NCBI RefSeq assembly: GCF_021555175.1
Contig: NZ_JAKGRW010000019.1
Coordinates: forward strand, 124,001-188,000
Source of the DNA: Nocardioides alcanivorans
GTDB taxonomy: Bacteria; Actinomycetota; Actinomycetes; Propionibacteriales; Nocardioidaceae
Length of the DNA: 64,000 nucleotides
Reading direction: 5' to 3'
The notes under the pieces were generated by a model. It worked only from the letters and a program-made list of their open reading frames with translations, was not told the origin of the DNA and ran no database searches. Both the position numbers and the translations under genes were made by a program. Numbering within the stretch: position 1 is the stretch's first letter; every line of letters begins with the position of its first letter. Shown in pieces: positions 28,763 to 37,064 of this stretch.

Positions 28763-29919
28763 CGCTTGCTCCTCGGCATGCCCAGGCCCATCGTCGCGAT
28801 CATGTCGCGCAGGACCTCGTTGACGCCGCCACCGAAGGTGTTGACCAGGCCTTGGCGCGAGAGCTGCTCGACCTGGCCGTTGAGCACGTCGGCGTGCGAG
28901 TTCGGGCGGATCCGGCCGGCGGCACCCAGGATCTGGAAGAGGGTGCGCTGCAGGTCGATGTGGGTCTCGGTGCCGTAGGCCTTGGCGGCGCCGGCCTGCT
29001 CACCGCGCAGGGTGTGGTCGCCGACGGCGGCCGCGAGCTTCCAGTTGACGAGCCGCATCGCCTCGAGCTTGGCGTGGGTGCGGGCGAACTCCTGGCGGAC
29101 CCACGGTTTGTCGATGACACCGGTCTCCTTGGCCCACTCGAGGGTCTGCTCCCAGAGCTGGATCATCCGGCCGCCGAGAGCGGCAAGGGCGACCCGCTCG
29201 TGGTTGAGCTGCGCGGTGATCAGCGACCAACCGCCGTTGACCTCGCCGACGACCTCGTCCTTGGAGACGCGAATGTCCTGGTAGTAGGTCGCGGTCGGGT
29301 GGATGCCGCCGACCGACTTGATCGTGCTCCAGGAGTAGCCCTTGTCGTCGCACGGGACGATGAGGATCGAGATGCCCTTGTGCTTGGGCGCCTCGGGGTC
29401 GGTACGGCAGGCGAGCCACACGTAGTCGGCGGTGTTGCCGCCGGTGGTGAAGATCTTGCTGCCGTTGACCACGAAGTCGTCACCGTCAGCGGTCGCTCGG
29501 GTCTGCAACGACGCCAGGTCGGTGCCGGCCGAGGACTCGGTGTAGCCGATGGCGAAGACGATGTCGCCCGTGAGCATGCCGGGCAGGTACTTCTGCTTCT
29601 GCTCCTCGGTGCCGAACTGCATCAACGTCGGCCCGACGGTGTTGATCGTGACCAGCGGGAAGGGCACGCCGGCGCGCTGGATCTCGTCGTAGAAGATGAA
29701 CTGTTCCTCGGCGCCCAGGCCACGGCCGCCGTACTCCTTGGGCCAGCCGACACCGAGCCAGCCGTCGCGGCCCATCATCTTCACGACCTCGCGGAAGCGC
29801 GGGCCACCGGCTCCGGCCTCACCGACCTCACGGCGCTCGTCGTCTGGCAGCAGCTGGGCGAAGTACTCGCGCAGCTCCTGGCGCAGCGCCTGCTGCGCGG
29901 GGGTCTCTCGCAGATCCAT
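28759..29919 (-). CDS. chsE2: Acyl-CoA dehydrogenase, ChsE2/FadE29-like subunit
   Basis: A 386-aa ACAD. GRDGWLGVGWPKEYGGRGLGAEEQFIFYDE, FAIGYTESSAGTDLASLQTRA and VNGSKIFTTGGNTADYVWLACRTD are the N- and middle-domain motifs of the FadE29 type, and the end has FGGGVNEVLRDMIA. It likely forms a mixed ACAD with the ChsE1-like subunit. It is the first gene of the five-gene overlapping operon. A long perfect palindrome lies 51 bases upstream. Confidence 0.9.
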   Translation of the reverse strand: MDLRETPAQQALRQELREYFAQLLPDDERREVGEAGAGGPRFREVVKMMGRDGWLGVGWPKEYGGRGLGAEEQFIFYDEIQRAGVPFPLVTINTVGPTLMQFGTEEQKQKYLPGMLTGDIVFAIGYTESSAGTDLASLQTRATADGDDFVVNGSKIFTTGGNTADYVWLACRTDPEAPKHKGISILIVPCDDKGYSWSTIKSVGGIHPTATYYQDIRVSKDEVVGEVNGGWSLITAQLNHERVALAALGGRMIQLWEQTLEWAKETGVIDKPWVRQEFARTHAKLEAMRLVNWKLAAAVGDHTLRGEQAGAAKAYGTETHIDLQRTLFQILGAAGRIRPNSHADVLNGQVEQLSRQGLVNTFGGGVNEVLRDMIATMGLGMPRSKR

Positions 29920-29969
29920 GACACTCCTCGTCCGGCGGCCACTGCGACCGCTGCCGGATCAGGCTGTCA

Positions 29970-30006
29970 GGTGAGTAGACATGTGTCAATCACATGTCTA
30001 CTCACC
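29970..30006. promoter_or_regulatory. 37-bp perfect palindrome before the igr-like operon
   Basis: Two exact 16-base arms (arm GGTGAGTAGACATGTG) separated by five bases. It lies between the stop of the FDOR gene and the start of the chsE2-like gene, both minus strand. The position suits an operator for the operon; a TetR gene is encoded 545 bases away. It lacks a T-tract but could also act as a terminator for the FDOR transcript. Confidence 0.6.
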
Positions 30007-30020
30007 GGCCGCGCTGTTGC

Positions 30021-30437
30021 TCAGGACGTCGGCAGCACGAGCGCCGATCCGAGGAACCTGTCCACCGTGATCCGGACAGCGACACGCTCCGGGTTGGGCT
30101 CCGGCGTTCGGTAGCGATCGGCATAGCGCGCGCAGGCACGGGCGATCGACTCCTCGTCCTCCCGCACCTCCCCGGTGCCGATGATCGTGGACCAGCGCCC
30201 TCCGTCAACCTGGGTGATCGCCAACCGCGGGTCCCGGGTCAGGTTGCGCACCTTCTGCGAACCCCGGCGGGTGATGATCCAGGCACACTCCTGCTCAGGG
30301 TCCAGCACTGCGCCGACCGGCACCGCGTGGGGCGCGCCGTCGATGGCCACGGTGCTGAGGGAGCACAGGTGGTACTCACCCCAGAACGTGGCCAGCTCCT
30401 CGGGCAACGCGGACCAGTTCGGACTCCATGCGGGCAT
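30021..30437 (-). CDS. PNPOx-like / F420-dependent FDOR-family protein
   Basis: A small split-barrel flavin/deazaflavin protein of 138 aa. HLCSLSTVAIDGAPHAVPVGAVLDPEQECAWIITRRGSQKVRNLTRDPRLAI is the family core, with the usual RRGSxKVRNL cofactor-phosphate segment. ATG 30437 is chosen because GAGG lies eight bases upstream; ATG 30443 and GTG 30446 are alternatives. Actinobacterial members often reduce or bind F420, FMN or heme products; the exact role is unclear. It precedes the igr-like operon on the same strand but is separated by a strong palindrome. Confidence 0.82.
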   Translation of the reverse strand: MPAWSPNWSALPEELATFWGEYHLCSLSTVAIDGAPHAVPVGAVLDPEQECAWIITRRGSQKVRNLTRDPRLAITQVDGGRWSTIIGTGEVREDEESIARACARYADRYRTPEPNPERVAVRITVDRFLGSALVLPTS

Positions 30438-30531
30438 GCTCATCACCTCAGTGCTTGCGGTCAGGACAGAAGTACGCCGACCCGACTCACCCGAGCAGCG
30501 GACCGGAACGAGACCGGTGGGCCGACGACGC

Positions 30532-30546
30532 CCACCATTATGGTGG
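30532..30546. promoter_or_regulatory. Palindrome touching the TetR start, probable autoregulatory site
   Basis: CCACCAT-T-ATGGTGG, a perfect 7-bp inverted repeat ending four bases before the TetR start codon. It overlaps the ribosome-binding region, so binding there would block translation or transcription of the regulator gene. Autoregulation is inferred from position. Confidence 0.42.
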
Positions 30547-30550
30547 CCGC

Positions 30551-31153
30551 ATGCCCACCCGCCCCCGCGTCGTACAACGCGTGCTGTCCCCGGCCCGCGC
30601 GGCCACCCGTGAGAAGTTGATCGACACGGTGATCGAGCTGGCCACTGAGGGCGGTTACGACGCGGTCGGGATCCGCCAGGTGGCCGCCGCGGCCGGGGTC
30701 TCGGTGCCCACGGCCTACCAGCACGCCAGCTCCAAGGACCAACTGCTGATGGACGCGCTGATGACGTTGGGGCAGCGCTCGGCGGAGATCATCCGTTCCC
30801 GGCCGCCGCGGGGCGCGACCGCCGCTGCCCGGCTCACCGCCGTCTTCGAGCGGATCCTGCGCGGCGCGGGCGAGAAGCCGCTGCTCTACCAGGCCCTCTA
30901 CCGCGGGTACGTCGCCAGCGCACCCGACCTCGCCGACGTCGAGGGGGTCCCCGGGTTCGGTCCCGAGCAGGCCGCCTGGATCGGCGAAACCATCCGGGCG
31001 GGGTCCACCGACCACGCCGAGGAGGAGATCGAGTCGGCGTCACGGATGCTGTCGATGATGTTCCTCGGCGCCATGATCGGCGTCGCCTCGGGCCGCGATC
31101 CCGAGGAGGTCTCCGAGATCCTGGCCGAGGCCACGAAGCGCCTGCTCCACTGA
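30551..31153 (+). CDS. TetR-family regulator, KstR-like
   Basis: A 200-aa repressor. The helix-turn-helix is REKLIDTVIELATEGGYDAVGIRQVAAAAGVSVPTAYQHASSKDQLLMDAL near residues 18-68, close in pattern to the KstR group that controls sterol catabolism. The C-terminal helical region (EKPLLYQALYRGYVASAPDL) is the ligand pocket. It is divergent from the FDOR gene and the igr-like operon, so it is the natural candidate to bind the palindromes at 29970 and 30532. ATG 30551 is the first start after the 30532 palindrome. Confidence 0.87.
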   Translation: MPTRPRVVQRVLSPARAATREKLIDTVIELATEGGYDAVGIRQVAAAAGVSVPTAYQHASSKDQLLMDALMTLGQRSAEIIRSRPPRGATAAARLTAVFERILRGAGEKPLLYQALYRGYVASAPDLADVEGVPGFGPEQAAWIGETIRAGSTDHAEEEIESASRMLSMMFLGAMIGVASGRDPEEVSEILAEATKRLLH

Positions 31154-31161
31154 CCCATCTT

Positions 31162-31214
31162 GAAGGTTCGCGCGTTCCGACTGAAGGTTCGCGCGTTCCG
31201 ACTGAAGGTTCGCG
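31162..31214. repeat. 21-bp tandem repeat, two and a half copies
   Basis: The unit GAAGGTTCGCGCGTTCCGAC plus a final T occurs exactly at 31162-31182 and 31183-31203, with 11 bases of a third copy to 31214. It fills the gap between the converging TetR and SDR genes. No function is evident; it might help transcription end there. Confidence 0.8.
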
Positions 31215-31217
31215 GGG

Positions 31218-31978
31218 TCAGCGGGGCATCTGGCCGTCGTCGACCTTGATGATGGTCCCGGTGACCACCTCGGAGGCCGGGGAGACCAGATAGCGCAGCG
31301 TGCTGTCCAGCTGCGCCGGGTCGCCCAGGCGCTTGCGGGGAAGCCTTCGTGGATCTCGCCCACCCGCTCGATCAGACCGTCGACCATCTCGGAACTGAAG
31401 GTGCCCGGGGCGATGCCGTTGACGTTGATCGGGTAGCGCGCCCACTCGATCGCCAACGCCTCCGTCATGCGGTTCAGACCGGCCTTGGTGACCGAGTAGA
31501 GGGCCGCCGCGCCGCCCGCTGTGTGGTAGCCGGACATCGACGACACGTTGACGATGCGGCCCGGCGTACCCGCGGCGATCAGGCGACGGCCGACCTCGGT
31601 CGCCAGCAGCCAGGGACCACGCAGGTTGGTCTCGATCACGGCGTCGACGAGTTCCAACGGCATCTTGTGGGCCCGTCGGGCATCCGGGATGCCCGCGTTG
31701 TTGACCAGGATGGTCACGGGCCCGAGCTCGGCCTCCACGAGGTCGACGGCGGCCACGATGGCCGCCGGATCGCGGACGTCGAGGGCCACGGCAAGGGCAC
31801 GTCCGCCAGCGCCCTCGATCTCCTCGACCACCGCTGCCAGCGGTTCGAGGCGACGTCCACAGACCGCCACCGCGGCGCCTGCTGCGGCGAGGGTCACGGC
31901 AAAGCGCCTGCCCAAGCCGGTGCCGGCTCCGGTCACGAGGGCGACCTGCCCCGCGAGTTCCTTGTCGTGCTCAGCCAT
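31218..31978 (-). CDS. Short-chain dehydrogenase/reductase (frameshifted)
   Basis: An SDR of about 253 aa after repair. From ATG 31978 (GAGG four bases upstream) it has TGAGTGLGRRFA, NNAG, NVSSMSGYHTAGGAAALYSVTKAG (the Ser-Tyr-Lys site) and then a break in a four-G run at 31337-31340. One added base continues GFPRKRLGDPAQLDSTLRYLVSPASEVVTGTIIKVDDGQMPR, the normal SDR end. Unrepaired, it would read into the tandem repeats and the TetR gene. The nearby CoA genes suggest oxidation of a hydroxy group in the same catabolism (inference). Confidence 0.87.
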
Positions 31979-32077
31979 GAATCCTCATTCCTTGGTGTGA
32001 TCGGACCCCGGCGCGCTCCATGCCCCCGGGCGGGGTGCAACACCGGCGACACGCCGTACGCCGCGCCCCAGCAGGCC

Positions 32078-32133
32078 TCGATGTGCGCTGAGGGCCGTGA
32101 TTCGTTCACGGAACAGCCCTCAGCGCACATCGA
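32078..32133. terminator. Large nested hairpin after the binding-protein gene
   Basis: Perfect 18-base arms (arm TCGATGTGCGCTGAGGGC) enclose a 20-base loop that itself contains CCGTGA-N5-TCACGG. It lies 38 bases past the stop of the minus-strand binding-protein gene and about 100 bases before the SDR gene. No T-tract is present. It probably ends or attenuates the upstream transcript. Confidence 0.55.
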
Positions 32134-32170
32134 ACGGTCAGCTGACGATCACGCTCGGCGTTTCAGCAGG

Positions 32171-33765
32171 TCAGCCCTTCCAGGCGCCGCCGAGCAGCAT
32201 GATCGAGTCGATGCTCGGCACCACGCCGTGCACCTTGTCGCCCCAGGCGTTCCACTCCGGGGTGGCGCCGAGCGGCGCGAAGGGCACCGTCTCGTTCCAC
32301 CGGGACTGGATCTTCTCCAGCGCTGCCGTCTGCGCCTCGACTCCGTCGGCCTGGCCGAGTTCGTCGATCAGCGCGTCGAGCTGCTCGTCCGACGAGGCAC
32401 CGGGGTTGCTCGACGATCCGGTGTAGACCTTCTCGTAGAGCTCGGGATAGACGGCGCCGTCCGGCATGCCGAAGCCCCAGATCACCATGTCGAAGTTGTT
32501 GCTGACATAGATGTCGTTGACCAGGTCCGTGATGGAGGCGACGTAGTCGAGGGAGACCTCGAAGCCCACGCCCTCCAGCATGCCCTTGAGCGTGACACCG
32601 GTGTCCTCGGAGACCTTGGCGACCCCCTTGAAACTGATCTTGCCGTCGAAGCCGTCGGCCTTCGCCGCCTCGACCAGTTCCTTCGCCAACTCCTGGTCGT
32701 ACGCCAGACCCTTGGCCTCCAGGTCCCACCCGGAGAGCTCCGGGAAGAGGTCCGAGGTCGAGATTCCCTTGCCCTGAGCAGTGCGCTCGTTGAGCAGGTC
32801 GAAGTCGATGGCATGCACGAGGGCCTGCCGCACACGGACGTCGGAGGTCGCGCTGCCCTCGCGATGGTTCAGCAGCAGGCCCCGCGACATCGAGCCGATC
32901 TCCATGAAACCACCGAAGCCGTCCTCGATCGCGTCGGCTGCCGTGGGCGGCTCGCGCAGGTAGGCCACGTCGGCCTCACCGTTGCGGAGCACGTCGAGGC
33001 GGCCCTGCTCGAGCGCGATGTTGAAGAAGCGCAACTCGTCGAGGTGCGGCGTACCGCCCCAATAGTCGTCACGAGCCTTGAGGAGGAGCTCCTCGCTCGG
33101 GGCGTACTTGTCGAAGGTGAACGGTCCGGCTCCGACCGGGGTGAAGTTCTCCCCTTGTCGGATGCCTTCGCCACGATCATGCCGGGACCGGTCGCGAGCA
33201 GGTAGGGGAACCCGGGCCACGGCTGGCTGAGGGTGAACTCGATGGTCGACTCGTCCACGACCTCGACCCCGGTGACGTTCTTGGACCAGACCGACACCTG
33301 TCCGCCGCGCTTCTCCACGTAACGGTCGAGACTCCACTTCACGGCCTCGGCGTCGAGCGCCGTGCCGTCGCTGAAGGTGACCCCGTCCCGCAGGGTGAGG
33401 GTCCACACCGAGTTGTCGTCGTTGGCCTCGATCCCCTCGGCCAACTGCGGGACCCACTCGCCGGTCTCCGCGTCCTGGCGAACCAGGAGGTCGTAGACCG
33501 CGGCCATCTCGGTGCCGCCGCTGCTCCCGTTGGCGATCGTTGCTGTCGGGTCGAGGCTGCGCGCCTCGGAATAGGTGGCGACCTGCAGCGTGCCCCCGCT
33601 CCTCGGGGTGCCGCTGTCGTCCTGCTCGCCGACGAATCCGTTGGCGAAGCCGGTGGGGGTTCCCGTCTCATCCGACGCCTTGTCGTCGGAGGAGTCGGCG
33701 CACCCGCTGAGCACCAGGCCCGCCGCCATCACGGCAGCCACCCAGCGTCCGGTCCTGCGTGTCAT
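32171..33765 (-). CDS. Peptide/nickel-type ABC substrate-binding lipoprotein (frameshifted)
   Basis: SBP_bac_5 family protein of about 531 aa. From ATG 33765: MTRRTGRWVAAVMAAGLVLSGCADSS is a lipoprotein signal with lipobox. Then GGTLQVATYSEARSLDPT, TLRDGVTFSDGTALDAEAVKWSLDRY and, after repair, VGAGPFTFDKYAPSEELLLKARDDYWG. The break is in a four-C run at 33151-33154 and one added base restores KASDKGENFTPVGAG. It resembles the binding protein at 56488-58077 but has no permease genes beside it, so it may share a remote or the nearby DppBCDF transporter (inference). Confidence 0.88.
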
Positions 33766-33812
33766 GCGATACCTCTTTCCCTGCGTACGGTCCACCCGCA
33801 CGTCAACAGCCG

Positions 33813-34619
33813 TCACAGGTCGAGCCAGTCCGGGGTGGACCGGTCGGCGAACCCTGAGAAGGCACGTCCCAACTCCCCGCTGCCCACGCACATGATCTGG
33901 GTGCGGTTCTCCATGTCGAGGGCGTGACGCAACGACGGGGCGTCGATGGTCTGCCACATGGTCTGCTTGGTCATCCACACGCCCAGCGGCGAGTGTTCGG
34001 CGATCTGCCGCGCAGTCTCCAGCGCCCGGTCGACGACGGCCCCGTCGTCGACCACCTCGAGCGCGAGGCCGATCCGCTCGGCCTCCGCTGCGTCGAAGAT
34101 CCGGCCGGTCAGCATCAACTCCGCCGCCCGCGAGGCGCCGACCAGGCGTGGCAGGAAGTAACTGGTGCCCATGTCGGCGGCGGAGATGCCGTGCCGGATG
34201 AAGATGGCGCCGAAGCGGGCACTCATCGCAGCGAAACGGACGTCGCATGCGAGCGTCAGCGAGAAGCCACCACCAACCGCAACACCGTTGACGGCCGCGA
34301 TCACCGGCACCCGCATCCGGTGGATGAGCTCGTGGATCTCCACGATCGCCTCCTGCTGCGCCAGCAGATGGGAGACCGGATTCTGCCTCTCCGCCGGCCC
34401 CTGCCGGTCGTCGGCGGCCTTGACCTCCGCGCCCGAGCAGAAGCCTCGACCGGCGCCGGTCAGCACCACGGCACGTACGCCGGCACTTCGGTCGAGATCG
34501 ACCAGCGCGGCCCGCATCTCCTCGACCATGCCCATCCCCAGCGAGTTGAGCGTCTCGGGTCGATTCATCGTGAGCACGAACTGACCGGGCTCGACCTCCT
34601 CGAGGAGCACCTCGGACAT
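33813..34619 (-). CDS. Enoyl-CoA hydratase/isomerase
   Basis: A 268-aa crotonase-fold protein. GAGRGFCSGAEVKAADDR and VPVIAAVNGVAVGGGFSLTLACDVRFAA form the oxyanion hole and CoA site; ADMGTSYFLPRLVG occupies the second catalytic segment. ATG 34619 is preferred with GGAGGG upstream; the frame runs 13 codons further 5'. It is divergent from an acyl-CoA ligase gene, with a palindrome in the 137-base gap, so both are likely controlled together. Confidence 0.9.
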   Translation of the reverse strand: MSEVLLEEVEPGQFVLTMNRPETLNSLGMGMVEEMRAALVDLDRSAGVRAVVLTGAGRGFCSGAEVKAADDRQGPAERQNPVSHLLAQQEAIVEIHELIHRMRVPVIAAVNGVAVGGGFSLTLACDVRFAAMSARFGAIFIRHGISAADMGTSYFLPRLVGASRAAELMLTGRIFDAAEAERIGLALEVVDDGAVVDRALETARQIAEHSPLGVWMTKQTMWQTIDAPSLRHALDMENRTQIMCVGSGELGRAFSGFADRSTPDWLDL

Positions 34620-34658
34620 CGCCCCTCCCTCCCCGCCGGCGATCCCACTCACCGACAA

Positions 34659-34676
34659 CTTTGACTAGACAAAGTG
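34659..34676. promoter_or_regulatory. Palindromic operator candidate between hydratase and ligase genes
   Basis: ACTTTG-ACTAGA-CAAAGT, a 6-bp perfect inverted repeat with a CTAG-containing centre, 40 bases upstream of the hydratase start and 80 before the ligase start. TTGACT inside it could also be a -35 element. The GntR gene at 36304 is the nearest candidate regulator. Confidence 0.42.
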
Positions 34677-34756
34677 ATGTGACGGAGACAACATGCAGGT
34701 CCGCAGTGACCCGTGTCAACTGCCGGTGCCGCTGCCTCGGACAACCAGGAGAAGCC

Positions 34757-36304
34757 ATGTATCCCCGGATCCACGCCCAGACCCACCCCGACAAGCCGGC
34801 GGTGATCATGGAGACCGGCGAGACGGTGACCTATGCAGAACTGGAGCACCGCTCCAACCAACTGGCGCACCTGCTCCGTTCCCGTGGTCTGCAAACCGGC
34901 GACCAGGTCTCGATCTGGGCGGAGAACCACCCGCGCTACTACGAGGTCTACTGGGCGGCGATGCGCGCCGGCCTCTACATCACCGGCATCAACCGGCACG
35001 CCACCGCCGAGGAGGCCGCCTACATCCTCAACGACTCCGACACCCGGGCCCTGATCACGTCGGCCGCCATGGGCGAGCGCGCAGTCGACGTACGCGACCA
35101 GGCGCCCGGTTGTACGACGTGGCTCGCCTTCGACGCTCCTGTCGACGGCTACGAGTCCTACGAGGAGGCGATCGCCGACCAGTCCGTCGATCCACTCGCC
35201 GAGGAACCGCGCGGCGAGGTGATGCTCTACTCCTCCGGCACGACGGGCCGCCCCAAGGGCATCCGCCGACCGCTCACCGGGTTGGCGGTCGACGACCCGG
35301 CGGCCCCGCGAACCTCGACCTTCACCCGGGCGCTGATGGGTGCGGGCCCCGATTCGACGTACCTGATGCCGGCGCCGCTCTATCACGCGGCTGCGCTGCA
35401 GTACTCCGTCGGAACCCAGGAGCTCGGCGGCACCGTCGTGGTGATGGCGAAGTTCGACGCCGAGCGGTTCCTGCAGCTCGTGGCGGCGCATCGCATCACG
35501 CACACGCAGGTGGTGCCGACGATGATCGTGCGGATGCTCAAGCTTCCCGACGAGGTGCGGTTGCGTTACGACACCTCAAGCCTGCAGTCGTTCCTGCACG
35601 CCGCCGCGCCCTGCCCGCCGGAGGTCAAGCGTCGAACCATCGAGTGGCTCGGCCCGATCGTCGATGAGTACTACGGCGCGACCGAGAGCAACGGCATGAC
35701 CTTCATCGACAGCGAGCAGTGGCTCGCACATCCCGGGTCCGTGGGGAAGCCGGTTCTCGGCTCCATCCACATCTGCGACGACGACGGCCGCGAGCTCCCC
35801 GTCGGAGAAGCCGGCGTCATCTGGTTCGAACGCGACAAGACACCGTTCGAGTACCACAACGATGACGAGAAGACCCGCGAATCGCGGCACCCCGACCACC
35901 CGACCTGGTCAGCGGTCGGCGACCTGGGCCGGCTCGACGAGGATGGCTACCTGCACCTCACCGACCGCAAGTCGTTCCTGATCATCTCCGGCGGGGTGAA
36001 CATCTATCCGGCCGAGATCGAATCCTGCCTGGTCATGCACCCCGACGTCGACGACGTCGTCGTCTTCGGCCTTCCGGACGAAGAGATGGGCGAATACGTG
36101 CACGCGGTGGTGCAACCGGCCGATCCGATGACGGCCGGCCCCGACCTCGCCCAGGAGTTGCGCGACCACGTGCGCGCCCACCTGGCCGGGTTCAAGGTTC
36201 CCCGGGTCGTCGCCTTCGGCGACGTTCCGCGCCTGCCGACCGGCAAGGTGCAGATCAAGGTCCTCCGGGAGAAGTACCTGAATCCGAGCCCCGAGCGCGT
36301 CTGA
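34757..36304 (+). CDS. Acyl-CoA synthetase (AMP-forming, FadD type)
   Basis: A 515-aa ANL-family ligase that activates a carboxylate to its CoA thioester via the acyl-AMP. Motifs: VMLYSSGTTGRPKGIRRPL (P-loop-like), YYGATESNG, SAVGDLGRLDEDGYLHLTDRKSFLIISGGVNIYPAEIE (hinge and adenylate binding) and PTGKVQIKVLREKY (C-terminal catalytic Lys). ATG 34757 has AGGAG five bases upstream. It overlaps the following GntR gene by one base. Confidence 0.93.
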   Translation: MYPRIHAQTHPDKPAVIMETGETVTYAELEHRSNQLAHLLRSRGLQTGDQVSIWAENHPRYYEVYWAAMRAGLYITGINRHATAEEAAYILNDSDTRALITSAAMGERAVDVRDQAPGCTTWLAFDAPVDGYESYEEAIADQSVDPLAEEPRGEVMLYSSGTTGRPKGIRRPLTGLAVDDPAAPRTSTFTRALMGAGPDSTYLMPAPLYHAAALQYSVGTQELGGTVVVMAKFDAERFLQLVAAHRITHTQVVPTMIVRMLKLPDEVRLRYDTSSLQSFLHAAAPCPPEVKRRTIEWLGPIVDEYYGATESNGMTFIDSEQWLAHPGSVGKPVLGSIHICDDDGRELPVGEAGVIWFERDKTPFEYHNDDEKTRESRHPDHPTWSAVGDLGRLDEDGYLHLTDRKSFLIISGGVNIYPAEIESCLVMHPDVDDVVVFGLPDEEMGEYVHAVVQPADPMTAGPDLAQELRDHVRAHLAGFKVPRVVAFGDVPRLPTGKVQIKVLREKYLNPSPERV

Positions 36305-37064
36305 TGGATCAGGATGGGCACGTGGACACAGGAGAGGAAACGGCGGCCGACGCCCAACCTCGGGGCCGGCGTACCCAGCACGCACGTTTGGCCGAGGAGT
36401 TGCGCGCGGCGATCCGCGACGGGACCCATCCCGTCGGCTCCCGGCTGCCCACCGAGTCGTCCCTCTGCGAGACCCACGGACTGAGCCGCGGGACAGTCCG
36501 CGTGGCGTTGCGGACGCTGGAGGACCAAGGGCTGATCACCCGCCGCCCCGGTGCCGGCACCACGGTGGTCAACCGCGAACCAGCGGACAACTACCTGCCC
36601 TTCGTGACCAATCGCGACGAACTCATCGCGCTCTACCGCCACACCGGCGTGACCCGCCCCGACACCAGACAGGTCGTGGTGGACGCCGCCCTCGCCGAGC
36701 GCACCGGGCTACCGTTGGGCACCCGGTGGACCGTCCTGGAAGGGGTACGTCGCCTCCGCCTCGACCCGCACGGCCCACCGTTGTGCTGGACCGAGCAGTA
36801 CCTGCGGCCGGACGAGCCGACGTACGACCCCGACGAAGCGGCCAGTTACACCGCAGCGATGCCGGCGCACCGGATCGAGCAGACCGCCCGTGCCGTGATG
36901 ATGCCCGACCGCTTCGCGGGACCGTTGGAGACGTCCCCGGCGGCCCGGCCCTGGTGATCCGGCGCCGTCACCTGGACCAGGACGGCGAGGTCGTGTCCTC
37001 CAGCCTGCACACCCATCCCGGCGAACGGTTCGTGCTCAGCACCATGCTGGTCACCGAACAGTAG
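36304..37064 (+). CDS. GntR-family regulator with UTRA domain (frameshifted)
   Basis: A HutC-type GntR of about 253 aa. The winged helix is LAEELRAAIRDGTHPVGSRLPTESSLCETHGLSRGTVRVALRTLEDQGLITRRPGAGTTVV near residues 28-88. The ligand (UTRA) domain follows (LYRHTGVTRPDTRQVVVDAALAERTGLPLGTRW). A frame break near 36918-36920 (three G) separates the last ~47 residues; one added base gives RFAGTVGDVPGGPALVIRRRHLDQDGEVV. It is coupled to the ligase gene and probably senses the ligase substrate or product (inference). The 3' end overlaps the converging MFS gene by 14 bases. Confidence 0.85.

Noticed and set aside
28852..30114. Plus-strand frame opposite the chsE2-like gene
   Set aside because: It is antisense to a well-supported ACAD and crosses the palindrome and the FDOR gene end; no homology is visible.
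31162..31214. Possible CRISPR-like repeats
   Set aside because: The copies are directly adjacent with no spacers and there are no cas genes.
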